A DNA stretch of 64,000 nucleotides. It comes from Pusillimonas minor. GTDB lineage: Bacteria; Pseudomonadota; Gammaproteobacteria; Burkholderiales; Burkholderiaceae_B. Each line of letters starts with the position of its first letter. The stretch's first letter is position 1. Of this stretch, positions 44,866 to 54,221 are shown piece by piece. The translations under genes and the position numbers were made by a program. The notes under the pieces were generated by a model. That model was not told the DNA's origin. It saw only the letters and a program-made list of their open reading frames with translations, and ran no database searches. The stretch is taken from contig NZ_JACJUU010000001.1 of the NCBI RefSeq assembly GCF_014237865.1, forward strand, positions 1 through 64,000, given 5' to 3'.

Positions 44866-44900
44866 ACCTACTTATCCACAACATCCGTGGATAAGTAGGT
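44866..44900. repeat. Perfect 14-bp palindrome with two inverted DnaA-box-like sequences
   Basis: 44866-44879 and 44887-44900 are perfect inverted repeats with a 7-nt spacer. The left arm contains TTATCCACA (44872-44880), an exact DnaA-box consensus. The complement of the right arm reads TTATCCACG (44886-44894). No T-run follows, so it is not a typical terminator, although it lies between convergent genes. It may be a DnaA-binding site or simply a hairpin at transcript ends. Confidence 0.75.
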
Positions 44901-45004
44901 GCAAAACCCACTGTTGACCAGCGCTGTCTACAGAGGAGTACCGTTCTTTGACCCACAAGTGACCACACCGACAAACCTTTAAACGTAATTTTTATCGTGC
45001 GAAC

Positions 45005-45760
45005 CTATAGCTGCTTATAAACGAGTGTCGCCAGCCGCAACATGTTCTCGCGCCCGACATTACCCGAAAGCGCATATCCAAAATCTCCTTCTACCCAATA
45101 GAAAACATCAATACCTTCCTCTTGGGCATAACGGAACGCCGCAGCCTGAGCCGTGGGTAGCTTGGGCTGTATGTAAAGTGTAAGCCGTTGATGTTGATTG
45201 TCTTCGTACATAAACTGGGCAACACTACCTTTCGTGCCAGGCAACAGTCGGCCGCCAACCAACGCGTATCCGGCACTGGTAAGCTCTGGCAACGTCAGGG
45301 TGCTACCAAGACGCTTTGACAGCCAGGCAATCAAATGCGCTTCTTGTTCAGCAGGAACCTCGACAGGATGGCGCACCTCGGGCGTGTAGACCGCGTGCGC
45401 AACGGCGGCCATGCGCGGCAAAGACCCCTGTGCCAGCGTAACGCTATCGGGCGAGGCCTCTGTACCTCGAAAGACGTATCCAGCGAAACAACCCACAATC
45501 AACCAAACCAGAAAAGCAAGACGCCGGAACTGAAACCGATGGGCAATAGGCTCGGATGGCACCAGATTAGTCGGCACAGGACAATCAAGCACGGCATCAT
45601 AAGCTCGATGAAACTTTGTCGAGTGCGCACGCCATTGTTCAATACGTTTTTGCTCCTCTGGATGCGAAACAAGCCAGGCCTCTACCTGAATGGATCGCGC
45701 CACATCAAGCTGATTGTCGGCATAGGCGTGCAGGTCTGCTTCAGAAATATGTCTTTTCAT
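45005..45760 (-). CDS. Anti-sigma factor (membrane)
   Basis: 251 residues. The N-terminal region (residues 1-60: ISEADLHAYADNQLDVARS, HPEEQKRIEQWRAH) resembles anti-sigma domains without the zinc-binding cysteines. One membrane helix, AFLVWLIVGCFAGYVF, lies near residues 80-95. A periplasmic part follows, ending GRENMLRLATLVYKQL. It overlaps the sigma gene (ATGA) and so is its likely inhibitor. Confidence 0.88.
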   Translation of the reverse strand: MKRHISEADLHAYADNQLDVARSIQVEAWLVSHPEEQKRIEQWRAHSTKFHRAYDAVLDCPVPTNLVPSEPIAHRFQFRRLAFLVWLIVGCFAGYVFRGTEASPDSVTLAQGSLPRMAAVAHAVYTPEVRHPVEVPAEQEAHLIAWLSKRLGSTLTLPELTSAGYALVGGRLLPGTKGSVAQFMYEDNQHQRLTLYIQPKLPTAQAAAFRYAQEEGIDVFYWVEGDFGYALSGNVGRENMLRLATLVYKQL

Positions 45761-46260
45761 GACTTGACCACGCGCAGCAGGGGCGCGGCATCTTCTTCGA
45801 GCAACGCTCGTAAACGCGTTCGTGCACGAGACAGGCGGGACATTACCGAACCAACGGGTATCCTTAGTGTTTTAGCCACTTCTTTATATGAAAGCCCTTC
45901 AAGGGTAATCAACAACAAGACCTGACGCTGATCAATCGGCAACTGCGCCAGCGCTCTGTCAAGATCACGAATTTCCAGACCATCTAACTGGTCTGGACGG
46001 TACAGTACTTCGGGCAGTTCGTCTTGGGGAAAATAATCGATGTGTTTTGCCTTGCGCAGATGGTCGATGTGCAGGTTGTGCATTATCGAAAACAGCCAAG
46101 GCCGCAAGTCACGCTCTCTCTTCCAGAACAGCCATTTTTCCAGGGCTCGCTCCAAGGTCTCTTGCACCAAATCATCGGCGGCATCCATACTGCCCGTCAG
46201 CGCCCTAGCATAGCGACGCAGACGGGGGATCTCGGCAATGATGAGATCGCGACTACCCAC
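45757..46260 (-). CDS. ECF RNA polymerase sigma factor
   Basis: 167 residues with region 2 (RLRRYARALTGSMDAADDLVQETLERAL, LRPWLFSIMHNLHIDHLRK) and region 4 (LPIDQRQVLLLITLEGLSYKEVAKTLRIPVGSVMSRLSRAR). It is coupled to the anti-sigma gene downstream. It begins 6 bp behind a small secreted-protein gene and is probably transcribed with it. The extracellular stress it answers is unknown. Confidence 0.93.
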   Translation of the reverse strand: MGSRDLIIAEIPRLRRYARALTGSMDAADDLVQETLERALEKWLFWKRERDLRPWLFSIMHNLHIDHLRKAKHIDYFPQDELPEVLYRPDQLDGLEIRDLDRALAQLPIDQRQVLLLITLEGLSYKEVAKTLRIPVGSVMSRLSRARTRLRALLEEDAAPLLRVVKS

Positions 46261-46266
46261 GATGCA

Positions 46267-46641
46267 TCAGGGTTTGGCTAACTGCCAAACGCCATTGACG
46301 CCTTCGCCGGTTTTATCGCCCGGGCTCTTGTCTTTCACCCAGAAATAAAGTGGCTTGCCTTTGTAAGCCCACTGCTTTGCACCATCATCACGGGTGATGA
46401 TGGTGTAGTCACCCGAAGCCGAAGCACCGGCCTCGGCGACCAACGGGGGCCAGTTAACCGCGCAGGGGCCATTACATACACTCTTGCCAGTGCCAGCCAC
46501 ATCTTTATCAAAAGTGTATAAGGTCATACCATTTGAACCCGTCAAGACACCATCGGCTGCCTTTACAGGGAGACCATTGGCTAAGACAGGGGCAGCAAAT
46601 GCGGCGACAATCAGGCCTGCAAAAAATGAACGGACTTTCAT
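46267..46641 (-). CDS. Secreted COG4315 / lipoprotein_15-type repeat protein
   Basis: 124 residues with signal peptide FFAGLIVAAFAAPVLANG. The domain has TGSNGMTLYTFDKDVAGTGKSVCNGPCAVNWPPL and a second, similar unit (YTIITRDDGAKQWAYKGKPLYFW), the hallmark of this family of unknown function. No lipobox cysteine. It is the first gene of the ECF sigma operon, so it may be a sigma target or part of the stress response. Confidence 0.9.
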   Translation of the reverse strand: MKVRSFFAGLIVAAFAAPVLANGLPVKAADGVLTGSNGMTLYTFDKDVAGTGKSVCNGPCAVNWPPLVAEAGASASGDYTIITRDDGAKQWAYKGKPLYFWVKDKSPGDKTGEGVNGVWQLAKP

Positions 46642-46682
46642 TGAGGATTCTCCGATGAGCGTTTAGGGTTGTTGTATTAGGT

Positions 46683-46709
46683 ATACGGATAACGATGTCC
46701 GTTTATTCC
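46683..46709 (-). promoter_or_regulatory. Candidate ECF-type promoter
   Basis: On the minus strand GGAATAAA (46709-46702) and CGTAT (46687-46683) are 14 nt apart and lie 42-68 bp before the secreted-protein start. This resembles the GGAA / CGT layout of ECF promoters and would make the operon autoregulated. The spacing is a little short. Confidence 0.4.
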
Positions 46710-46807
46710 ATCGCGTGAAAGTACCTCGCATTGGCAACTTTCCCTGGTCATGACTAATAGTCGTTACGCGATTCAGCCTTTTGGCTCAGTAACCGTGGCG
46801 GCACCCA

Positions 46808-47623
46808 TCAGCCCAGGCGCATCTTTTGAATATCAATCGCCATCTGGCGCGCCTCGATTTCGGTGATGACAAGACTGGCAAGGTCGACTGCGTCTTGTAT
46901 CTGCGCATCGGTCCATGCACGAGGCACAAAGTCGATTGCACAAAATGCGCCGATGACTTCACCCGAAAGCAGGACCAGCGGCGCGCCAAGATACGCCGCC
47001 ACACCGAGTGACTCGACGGTCGGGACATCGCGATATAGCGGGTGTGCCCGGGTATCGGGGATAACCAGCGGTGCCTCACGTTCGATCGTAAAGTGGCAGA
47101 AGGTCTGACCCGTAAGCTGGCGCCCGGAAGCAAGGGGCTCCCCAAAGCCACAGTGGCTCAGATAAAAGTCTCTGTAGCCATCGACCAGAGAAATGAATGT
47201 CGCCGGCGCGCCGATCAGGCGCGACCCGATCTTGGTAAGGCGATCGAAACTTTTATTCGAGCTGGTGTCGAGAAGACCGGTGGCCTTGACCGCCGCAAGT
47301 CGTCGGGGATTGCGCAAAGCGGACGCTGATGCCGCAAGCCCCTGCTGCAGGGGCGCCGCAGGGGGTTCTTTTGCAGCCACTTGCTGTTGAGCCACCGGGG
47401 GAGTTTCTTTTGCGACCGATTGCTTTTGGGCAACAGGGGGAGTTTCCTCTTCAGCCATTTGCTGTTGCGCCGCAGGCGACATGCCATGACTGACGACAAC
47501 GCCGTACCGCCGCGCCAAATAAGTTTCGACATCCATCCACTCACCCTCGAACCAGACGGTTCGGGTCCAGGCGCAGAGTGTGACAAACTCTGGGTCGACG
47601 TTGCCGTTATTCAGACGCACCAC
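46808..47623 (-). CDS. GAF-domain protein
   Basis: 271 residues from GTG 47623. An N-terminal domain of about 50 residues (FVTLCAWTRTVWFEGEWMDVETYLARRYG) is joined by a Gln/Ala/Pro linker with repeats (ETPPVAQKQSVAKETPPVAQ) to a C-terminal GAF domain (LTKIGSRLIGAPATFISLVD, GFCAIDFVP-like FCAIDFVPRAW). It could bind a small ligand and act as a sensor without an output domain. It overlaps the small gene upstream by 17 bases. Confidence 0.82.
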   Translation of the reverse strand: MVRLNNGNVDPEFVTLCAWTRTVWFEGEWMDVETYLARRYGVVVSHGMSPAAQQQMAEEETPPVAQKQSVAKETPPVAQQQVAAKEPPAAPLQQGLAASASALRNPRRLAAVKATGLLDTSSNKSFDRLTKIGSRLIGAPATFISLVDGYRDFYLSHCGFGEPLASGRQLTGQTFCHFTIEREAPLVIPDTRAHPLYRDVPTVESLGVAAYLGAPLVLLSGEVIGAFCAIDFVPRAWTDAQIQDAVDLASLVITEIEARQMAIDIQKMRLG

Positions 47624-47915
47624 CTTCGGCCTCTCCCAGCGCAGCTTTTTCGGCGCGGTCTATCAGCCCATAAACATCGGCAATACGATTGCTGTAGCTA
47701 ATGGTGGCAAGCTCGCCGGCATCGGCAACGCTGCCCAGAACTTCGCGTTCCATTTTGGCAATAAGCCCACGCATAGGCCCGATAATTTGCGGGTTGGTGG
47801 TCAGCATGGCCAAAACCAGGGCATCGAGCGTGACCTGGTTTGCGGCCTGAAGCCCCTCAAGCACGGCATTGATGTCACTGACCTTACCTGCGAAACGCTC
47901 TACTTCCTTTTCCAT
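47607..47915 (-). CDS. Small helical hypothetical protein
   Basis: 102 residues from ATG 47915, which follows GAAGGAAG. Predicted all-helical (EKEVERFAGKVSDINAVLEGL, QIIGPMRGLIAKMEREVLG), with no signal or membrane segment. It overlaps the GAF gene by 17 bases, so the two are probably made together and may interact. Function unknown. Confidence 0.72.
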   Translation of the reverse strand: MEKEVERFAGKVSDINAVLEGLQAANQVTLDALVLAMLTTNPQIIGPMRGLIAKMEREVLGSVADAGELATISYSNRIADVYGLIDRAEKAALGEAEGGASE

Positions 47916-48090
47916 GTCACTTCCTTCGGTTTTTGGCAAAAGCCCGATGGTAATTCATTCATAGGCTTAAAATGCTTTGTAGTTTGTATCGGTAAGACAA
48001 TCAATAGCAAAAACACATCATCGCCAGTTTCCCAGTTCACCGGAGCTCCCCATTTTTTTCCTTGATCCCGACACCCCGCATCAGGCCTTT

Positions 48091-50991
48091 GTGCATGGTA
48101 CCCACGATAGTGGCCTGGTGCTGCTGGCTATTGTGGTTTCTGTCTTTTCAGCCACCATGGCGCTACAAACCGCCAGCATGTCGGCCAGCACACAAAGCCG
48201 GCTGTACCGACACATTGGCCTGGGCGCGGGCGCCATCGCCCTGGGCGGCGGGATCTGGACCATGCACTTCATTGGCATGCTGGCTTTCGAATTGCCTGCG
48301 CCGGTACGCTACGACACCACCATTACTTTGTTTTCAGTCGTGCCCGCACTGCTCGCGTCGTGGTGGGCACTGCACCTGCTGGGCCAGTCGCACGTTTCAC
48401 GCCTGCGGCTGATCGCCGGCGGCGTACTGGTCGGGGCAGGCATTGGCGCCATGCATTACACCGGTATGGCAGCCATGCAAACGCCACTGCAAATGCGCTA
48501 CGACCCGGCCATGTTCGGGCTGTCCATCATTGTGGCTGTAGGCATGGCCATGCTGGCGTTATGGGTCAGGTATGGTTTGCGGCATACCCCGTTTGGCCCT
48601 ACCCCGCGTCTGTTAATTAGCGGCCTGGTCATGGGGCTGGCCATTGCGGCCATGCACTTTACGGGTATGGTGGCCGTGCGTTTTATTGGCGACCCGGCGC
48701 CTACACAAGCCGGCCTGCTTATCAACACGACCTATGCCTCGTTGGCCTTGTCGTCATTTACCGTGACCGTGACCGTCATGGTTGTCGCGGTCAACGGCCT
48801 CATTCGTGCGTACGATCTCAACCGCCGCATCCAAGAAGGCAGCTCCCGCCTGCAAGCCACGCTCGACACCGCCGTCGACGGCATCATCACCATCGACAGC
48901 AAAGGCATTATTCACGACTTCAATCATTCGGCCGAACGTCTGTTTGGCTGGCACGCCGACGAGGTCATCGGCCGCAACATCAAAATGTTGATGCCCGAGC
49001 CCTATCAGTCTGCCCACGACGGCTACCTGCAAAATTATCAAACTACCGGGCAAGCCAAAGTTATCGGTGTGGGGCGCGAAGTGGTGGGCTTGCGCCGCGA
49101 CGGCTCGCACGTGCCGTTGCGCCTTGCCGTCGGTCGCGTCGACCTGCCCGGCCAGTTGCTTTTTGTGGGTTTTGTCACCGACATCAGCGATCGTCACACG
49201 CTTGAGTCGTCGTTGCGCGAAGCGGCGCAACGCGCCGAACAAGCCGCTGCGGCAAAAAGCACGTTTCTGGCCACCATGAGCCACGAGATCCGCACGCCCA
49301 TGAATGCCATTATCGGGTTCACCGATCTGCTGCTGCAAACCAATCTCGATGCGGTACAACGCAGTCACCTGAACACAGTTCGCGAATCGTCGCGCTCGCT
49401 CCTGCGGCTGCTTAACGACATTCTTGATACCACCAAAATGGAGAAAGGCCGGCTCGAGCTGGAGCAAACCGACTTTTCGCTGCGGGCTGTCGCCATGCAG
49501 ATCGAGTCATCGTTGCGACTAAGCGCCAGTGCAAAACACCTGGCCCTGCGCACTGTGTTTTCAGACGACATGCCTGAATACTTTCGCGGCGATCCGCTGC
49601 GTGTCGTGCAAATCCTGACCAACCTTGTCGGCAACGCCATCAAGTTCACTGAAAGCGGCGAGGTCGTCATGAAATTTGAATGGTGCGCCGGACAGGTGCA
49701 TATCAGGGTCAGCGATACCGGCATTGGCATGACGCCAGAACAGGTCGGACGACTCTTCCAGCCGTTCACACAGGCCGATGCCTCTATCAGCCGTCGCTTT
49801 GGCGGCACCGGTCTGGGGACGGCAATTTCGCGACAATTGGTTGAACTGATGAACGGGACCATCGACGTCGAAAGTGCACCAGGCAAGGGCAGCACATTCC
49901 GCGTCATGCTTCCCTTGCCTGTCGGGCAAGCTCCGCATGCTGCCGACGAAGCCCGTCCGGCGCCGGCGCTGCCCAAACTGCGCGTCCTTATTGCCGACGA
50001 TGTACCGCAAAACCTCCAGCTGCTAGGCCTGGTTCTTGAAAATGCCGGGCATAGCGTACTTCGGGCCGTCGACGGCAACGACGCCGTCGACCAGTACCGG
50101 CGCAATGCATTCGACATCGTATTGATGGATGTTCACATGCCCGGCGTCGACGGTCTTCAGGCCACGTGCCTGATTCGCCAGCACGAACGCGAAACCGGCC
50201 AAACCAAAACACCCATCATTGCCCTGACGGCCAGTGTCATGGCCAATGACCGGGACGCAGCCATCAAGGCCGGCATGGACGGTTTCGCACTAAAGCCACT
50301 TGACCCGCCACGTTTGTTTGCCGAAATGGCGCGGGTGCTCGACATCAAACCAACGCAAGACGCCACCGGTACTCCGCCACAGCAAGCGGCCACAGAAGCC
50401 ATTATTGACACTCAAGCCGGGCTAAGGCTGTGGGGTACGCAAGCGGCCTACGAACAAGCGCTTCAAGACTTTATACACACCCTGACTCAAACCGAACCGC
50501 TGCCGAAAGAAGTCCCCGAAAAAGCCGACTGGGACGCACTACGGTTCCAACTGCATCGCCTGCGCGGCGTCGCCGGCAATCTTGCGCTACCAGTGTTGTC
50601 TACCCTGTACGGTCAACTCGAAGACCTGATTCTTCAGCAACAACATGCGGTTGTTCGGGAGCGCTTTCCAGAGATCCACATCGCACTTGAAAAAGTGCGG
50701 GCGCAATCACCCAAAGCCTCCCTGCAGGCCAACGACAAACCCAGCCAAACCGCATCGCCAACAGACATTCAACAGGCCCTCAAGCGTTTGCACGGTGTTG
50801 CAATGCGCTGCGAGTTCGACGATGCCCTGCTAAGCTCAGTCTGCTTGCACCTTGAACAGCGCGGTGCCCGCGACGATGCCGGCGCATTGCGAGATGCCAT
50901 GAACGCCTTCGAATTTACACAAGCCACCGAAATTATCCAAAGACACCTTGGCGCATCGTCCCTCGACGACAAGAACACAGCGGAAACATAA
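48091..50991 (+). CDS. MHYT-PAS hybrid histidine kinase with receiver and HPt domains
   Basis: 966 residues from GTG 48091; the ribosome site is weak. Residues 1-240 are seven helices with three MHYT motifs (MHFIGM, MHYTGM, MHFTGM) thought to bind copper and sense O2, CO or NO. A PAS domain follows, then HisKA with H398 ([15 protein letters not shown]), HATPase, a receiver with D680 ([13 protein letters not shown]), and an HPt-like domain with H822 ([13 protein letters not shown]). This is a full internal phosphorelay. It ends 2 bp before the HD-GYP regulator, its likely target. Confidence 0.92.
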   Translation: MHGTHDSGLVLLAIVVSVFSATMALQTASMSASTQSRLYRHIGLGAGAIALGGGIWTMHFIGMLAFELPAPVRYDTTITLFSVVPALLASWWALHLLGQSHVSRLRLIAGGVLVGAGIGAMHYTGMAAMQTPLQMRYDPAMFGLSIIVAVGMAMLALWVRYGLRHTPFGPTPRLLISGLVMGLAIAAMHFTGMVAVRFIGDPAPTQAGLLINTTYASLALSSFTVTVTVMVVAVNGLIRAYDLNRRIQEGSSRLQATLDTAVDGIITIDSKGIIHDFNHSAERLFGWHADEVIGRNIKMLMPEPYQSAHDGYLQNYQTTGQAKVIGVGREVVGLRRDGSHVPLRLAVGRVDLPGQLLFVGFVTDISDRHTLESSLREAAQRAEQAAAAKSTFLATMSHEIRTPMNAIIGFTDLLLQTNLDAVQRSHLNTVRESSRSLLRLLNDILDTTKMEKGRLELEQTDFSLRAVAMQIESSLRLSASAKHLALRTVFSDDMPEYFRGDPLRVVQILTNLVGNAIKFTESGEVVMKFEWCAGQVHIRVSDTGIGMTPEQVGRLFQPFTQADASISRRFGGTGLGTAISRQLVELMNGTIDVESAPGKGSTFRVMLPLPVGQAPHAADEARPAPALPKLRVLIADDVPQNLQLLGLVLENAGHSVLRAVDGNDAVDQYRRNAFDIVLMDVHMPGVDGLQATCLIRQHERETGQTKTPIIALTASVMANDRDAAIKAGMDGFALKPLDPPRLFAEMARVLDIKPTQDATGTPPQQAATEAIIDTQAGLRLWGTQAAYEQALQDFIHTLTQTEPLPKEVPEKADWDALRFQLHRLRGVAGNLALPVLSTLYGQLEDLILQQQHAVVRERFPEIHIALEKVRAQSPKASLQANDKPSQTASPTDIQQALKRLHGVAMRCEFDDALLSSVCLHLEQRGARDDAGALRDAMNAFEFTQATEIIQRHLGASSLDDKNTAET

Positions 50992-50993
50992 GT

Positions 50994-51992
50994 ATGCAAG
51001 ACAGCCCAGACCAACGCCCCACCCTGCTTCTGGTTGACGATGAACCGGCCAATCTGCAAGTTTTGCGCCATACCCTGCAGGCCGATTACCGGCTTTTATT
51101 TGCCCGCGACGGTCAAGCCGCCCTTGAGCGCGTGCACGCCGACCGCCCAGATCTTGTTTTGCTTGACGTCATGATGCCCGGGATGACGGGCTATGAAGTG
51201 TGTACAACGCTTAAACAAGACCCCTGGACGGCAAACATACCTGTCATTTTTGTGACTGCGCTGGCCGATGCAGAAAATGAACATAACGGCCTGGACATCG
51301 GCGCCGTCGACTACATCAGCAAGCCGTTTAACCCTTCTGTCGTGCGTGCCCGGGTTCGTACCCATCTGTCTTTGGTTCAAGCCCACGAAGTGATGACCAC
51401 GCGCCTGCAAATTGTGCAATGCCTGGGGCGTGCCGCCGAATATAAAGACAACGAAACCGGTATGCATGTTGTCCGGATGAGCCATTATGCGCGCACCCTG
51501 GCAATAGCCATGGGCTTTTCCGACCAGGTAGCCGACGAACTACTACACGCCGCGCCCATGCACGACGTTGGCAAAATCGGCATCCCGGACGCCATTTTGA
51601 CCAAGCCCGGGAAGCTGTCGGACGACGAATGGGTCGTCATGAAGCAGCACACTGTCATTGGCGCCGAAATTCTGGGTCAGCACCCTTCGGGCCTGCTTAA
51701 CCTGGCGGCCACCATTGCACGCAGTCATCACGAACGCTGGGACGGCACAGGCTACCCCGATGGCCTGAAGGGTGAGGATATCCCGGTGGCGGCACGCATT
51801 GTTGCCGTCGCCGACGTTTTCGATGCCCTGACCAGCGAAAGGCCATACAAAAACGCATGGTCCGTCGACGAGGCCCTGGACTTGATCCGGGCGCAAAGCG
51901 GTCAACACTTCGACCCAACCGTGGTCGATGTCTTTATCGAGAATTTGCCGGAAATTCTGGCCATACAACAGCGCTGGGCAGATACGGCCTGA
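50994..51992 (+). CDS. Response regulator with HD-GYP output
   Basis: 332 residues. Receiver with D58 (LVLLDVMMPGMTGYE) and K in YISKPFNPSVV, then an HD-GYP domain (HAAPMHDVGKIGIPDAIL, SHHERWDGTGYPDGL). It probably hydrolyses c-di-GMP when phosphorylated by the hybrid kinase encoded 2 bp upstream. Its stop abuts the stop of the convergent LysR gene with no spacer. Confidence 0.94.
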   Translation: MQDSPDQRPTLLLVDDEPANLQVLRHTLQADYRLLFARDGQAALERVHADRPDLVLLDVMMPGMTGYEVCTTLKQDPWTANIPVIFVTALADAENEHNGLDIGAVDYISKPFNPSVVRARVRTHLSLVQAHEVMTTRLQIVQCLGRAAEYKDNETGMHVVRMSHYARTLAIAMGFSDQVADELLHAAPMHDVGKIGIPDAILTKPGKLSDDEWVVMKQHTVIGAEILGQHPSGLLNLAATIARSHHERWDGTGYPDGLKGEDIPVAARIVAVADVFDALTSERPYKNAWSVDEALDLIRAQSGQHFDPTVVDVFIENLPEILAIQQRWADTA

Positions 51993-52862
51993 CTATTGAC
52001 CTAGATGTGTGGCACACCACTCCCACACGGCGTTGGCGGCGCTGTTTACAAATGTGCCGCGCTTGCGCACCAGGTAAAAGTCGGGCTCAACAACTTTGCT
52101 GATATCTGTTATTTGCAGCAATCGGCCTGCCGCCAGGTCGGCGGCGACAAATGCCCGACACGCCAGCGCCACACCCTGCCCCGCCATGGCTGCATCCAGC
52201 GCCAGCGTGGTCTGGTTAAATACCAGGCCAGGCAGCTTGCCCGAAACCCCCAGAAATTTCGGCCAATGATTATGCGCGTCGTGCAACAAGGGAAGCGCCC
52301 GCAATTGCTCGGGCGCGAGCGGCAAGCGCAGCCCTGTGGCCAGGTGCGGGCTGGCCACCGCCACCAGCGCCTGTCGAAACAGCAACCTGGCCTCGAGGTC
52401 GGGCGCAAATGGCGGCCTTGTCAAACGTACGGCCAAATCAACCTGATCGCGATCGAAGTCAGATAATGACTCTGTGGCCAGCGTACGCAAATCAATACCC
52501 GGCAGGGCTAAATTAAGATCGGCCAAACGCGGGATAAGCAGTTTGGTGGCCACAGTGGGGGTAACGCTGATGGTGACCATGTCGGGCTTGGCCTGCAACT
52601 GGTGGGTTGATTCGGCCAGCGTATCGAAAGCCCGTGTGATATCGGCCAGATAACTTGCCCCCGACGGCGTCAGCGCCAAACCCCGCGGCAACCGCCGAAA
52701 CAGCCCAACACCCAAATGCGCCTCGAGGGCCCGCACCTGTTGCGCCACCGCGCCCTGCGTCACCCCCAGCTCGTCGGCCGCGGCGCGAAAACTCAGCCGA
52801 CGGCCCGAGACTTCGAAGGCACGTAACGCGTTAAGCGGCGGCAATTTACGACGAGACTGCAT
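51993..52862 (-). CDS. LysR-family regulator (GcvA-like)
   Basis: 289 residues. The helix-turn-helix (LPPLNALRAFEVSGRRLSFRAAADELGVTQGAVAQQVRALE in outline) opens in the manner of GcvA, followed by a substrate-binding domain. Divergent from the SDR gene with 111 bp between, which suggests it regulates that gene. Confidence 0.92.
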   Translation of the reverse strand: MQSRRKLPPLNALRAFEVSGRRLSFRAAADELGVTQGAVAQQVRALEAHLGVGLFRRLPRGLALTPSGASYLADITRAFDTLAESTHQLQAKPDMVTISVTPTVATKLLIPRLADLNLALPGIDLRTLATESLSDFDRDQVDLAVRLTRPPFAPDLEARLLFRQALVAVASPHLATGLRLPLAPEQLRALPLLHDAHNHWPKFLGVSGKLPGLVFNQTTLALDAAMAGQGVALACRAFVAADLAAGRLLQITDISKVVEPDFYLVRKRGTFVNSAANAVWEWCATHLGQ

Positions 52863-52973
52863 GACACCTTTTGACAGTAGTTTTTCTACACTTTATTGCG
52901 TTTATTTGTCGCGCGCAATTAAGCCAAATTATCCACATAATACATTGGTCAAAACGCATTAATGGAGAAAAAA

Positions 52974-53678
52974 ATGTCTGTAGAAAAAGTAGCTTTAATC
53001 ACAGCCGGCGGCTCGGGCATGGGCGCCGCAGCAGCCTGCAAGCTGGCCCAAGACGGCTATCGGGTGGCCATACTGTCGTCCTCCGGCAAGGGCGAGGCCC
53101 TGGCCCAGGAACTGGGCGGTATCGGTGTTACCGGCTCGAACCAGAACGATGACGACGTGCAACGTATCGTCGACCAGGCCATGGCGCGCTGGGGGCGCAT
53201 CGACGCCTTGGTCAACTCCGCCGGGCATGGCCCCCGCGGCCCCATTCTCGACATCTCCGATGTAGACTGGCACAGCGGCATGGAGGTTTACTTTTTAAGC
53301 GCCGTCAGACCCGCCCGACGGGTGGCTCCAATCATGGCGGCGCAAGGGGGTGGCGCCATCGTCAATATTTCGACGACCTGGGCATTTGAGCCCGCCGACA
53401 TGTTCCCGACGTCAACGGTCTTTCGAGCCGGGCTAGCCAGTTTCACAAAAATTTTTGCCGATACCTACGCCGCCCAGAATGTGCGTATGAACAATGTACT
53501 GCCCGGATGGATCGACAGCCTGCCCACCACCGAAGCGCGGCGGGCCAGCGTACCCATGCAACGCTATGGCAAGGCCGAAGAAATCGCTGCCACCATTGCA
53601 TTCTTGCTATCCGACGGCGCAGGCTACATTACCGGTCAGAACATCCGCGTCGACGGCGGCATCGCACGCTCGGTTTAA
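52974..53678 (+). CDS. SDR-family oxidoreductase with non-canonical catalytic residues
   Basis: 234 residues from ATG 52974 behind GGAGAA. The nucleotide-binding motif reads TAGGSGMG near residue 10, with NSAGHGPRG and the C-terminal GAGYITGQNIRVDGG. The serine in NISTTWAF is present, but the usual YxxxK is replaced: the aligned segment is STVFRAGLASF, giving S and R in place of Y and K. It may be a divergent subfamily or have a binding rather than catalytic role. Probably controlled by the divergent LysR gene. Confidence 0.88.
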   Translation: MSVEKVALITAGGSGMGAAAACKLAQDGYRVAILSSSGKGEALAQELGGIGVTGSNQNDDDVQRIVDQAMARWGRIDALVNSAGHGPRGPILDISDVDWHSGMEVYFLSAVRPARRVAPIMAAQGGGAIVNISTTWAFEPADMFPTSTVFRAGLASFTKIFADTYAAQNVRMNNVLPGWIDSLPTTEARRASVPMQRYGKAEEIAATIAFLLSDGAGYITGQNIRVDGGIARSV

Positions 53679-53722
53679 TTGAAACACAAAGTAACTTAAG
53701 TGGCTTTATGCCGTCATACAGT

Positions 53723-53737
53723 CCACAGTGTCTGTGG
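53723..53737 (+). promoter_or_regulatory. Hairpin in the cold-shock gene leader
   Basis: CCACAG-TGT-CTGTGG lies 33 bp before the csp start. It may shape translation of the leader at low temperature, as cspA leaders do. Confidence 0.4.
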
Positions 53738-53769
53738 GGATACTTTTCCCTTTTAACTAGGAAATTCAA

Positions 53770-53979
53770 TTGACTACAGAAATCGGTATCGTGAAATGGT
53801 TCAACAACGAGAAAGGGTTCGGCTTCATCATGCCTGAATCCGGTGGCAAGGACCTGTTCGCTCATTACAGCGAAATCCAGGGTTCAGGACACAAATCGCT
53901 CGAAGAGAACCAGCGCGTGTCTTTTGTTGCAACGCAGGGCCAAAAAGGTCCGCAAGCTTCAAACATCCAGATTCTCTAA
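53770..53979 (+). CDS. cspA: Cold-shock protein (CspA family)
   Basis: 69 residues starting at TTG 53770 behind AGGAAA. The RNA-binding motifs KGFGFI and DLFAHY are present, and [19 protein letters not shown] completes the five-strand fold. An RNA chaperone. A strong terminator follows. Confidence 0.95.
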   Translation: MTTEIGIVKWFNNEKGFGFIMPESGGKDLFAHYSEIQGSGHKSLEENQRVSFVATQGQKGPQASNIQIL

Positions 53980-54027
53980 TTACCCCCGCGCCTTAACAGG
54001 CGCATTGCGGTAGTTATGCAGAACACC

Positions 54028-54066
54028 AGGCCGGCCCGATTGAAACAATCGGGCCGGCCTTTTGAT
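54028..54066. terminator. Strong terminator after csp
   Basis: AGGCCGGCCCGATTG and CAATCGGGCCGGCCT form a perfect 15-bp stem with an AAA loop, then TTTTGATTTT. Confidence 0.9.
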
Positions 54067-54221
54067 TTTATTGCGCCACCAAGCGCCCAGGTATCGGCCG
54101 TATTGTGGCCGGCAGCTCCGCCAGCACCATGCGTTTTGCATTATGCCCGCATAGTGGCAAGCCAGTATAATAAGGCTTGGCCCGATTAACCTGCCTGTAG
54201 AAGGCGCTACTCTTGAGTTTT

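Noticed and set aside
44866-44900. Replication origin at the DnaA-box palindrome
   Set aside because: Only two boxes, no AT-rich unwinding region, and no dnaA, dnaN or gidA nearby.
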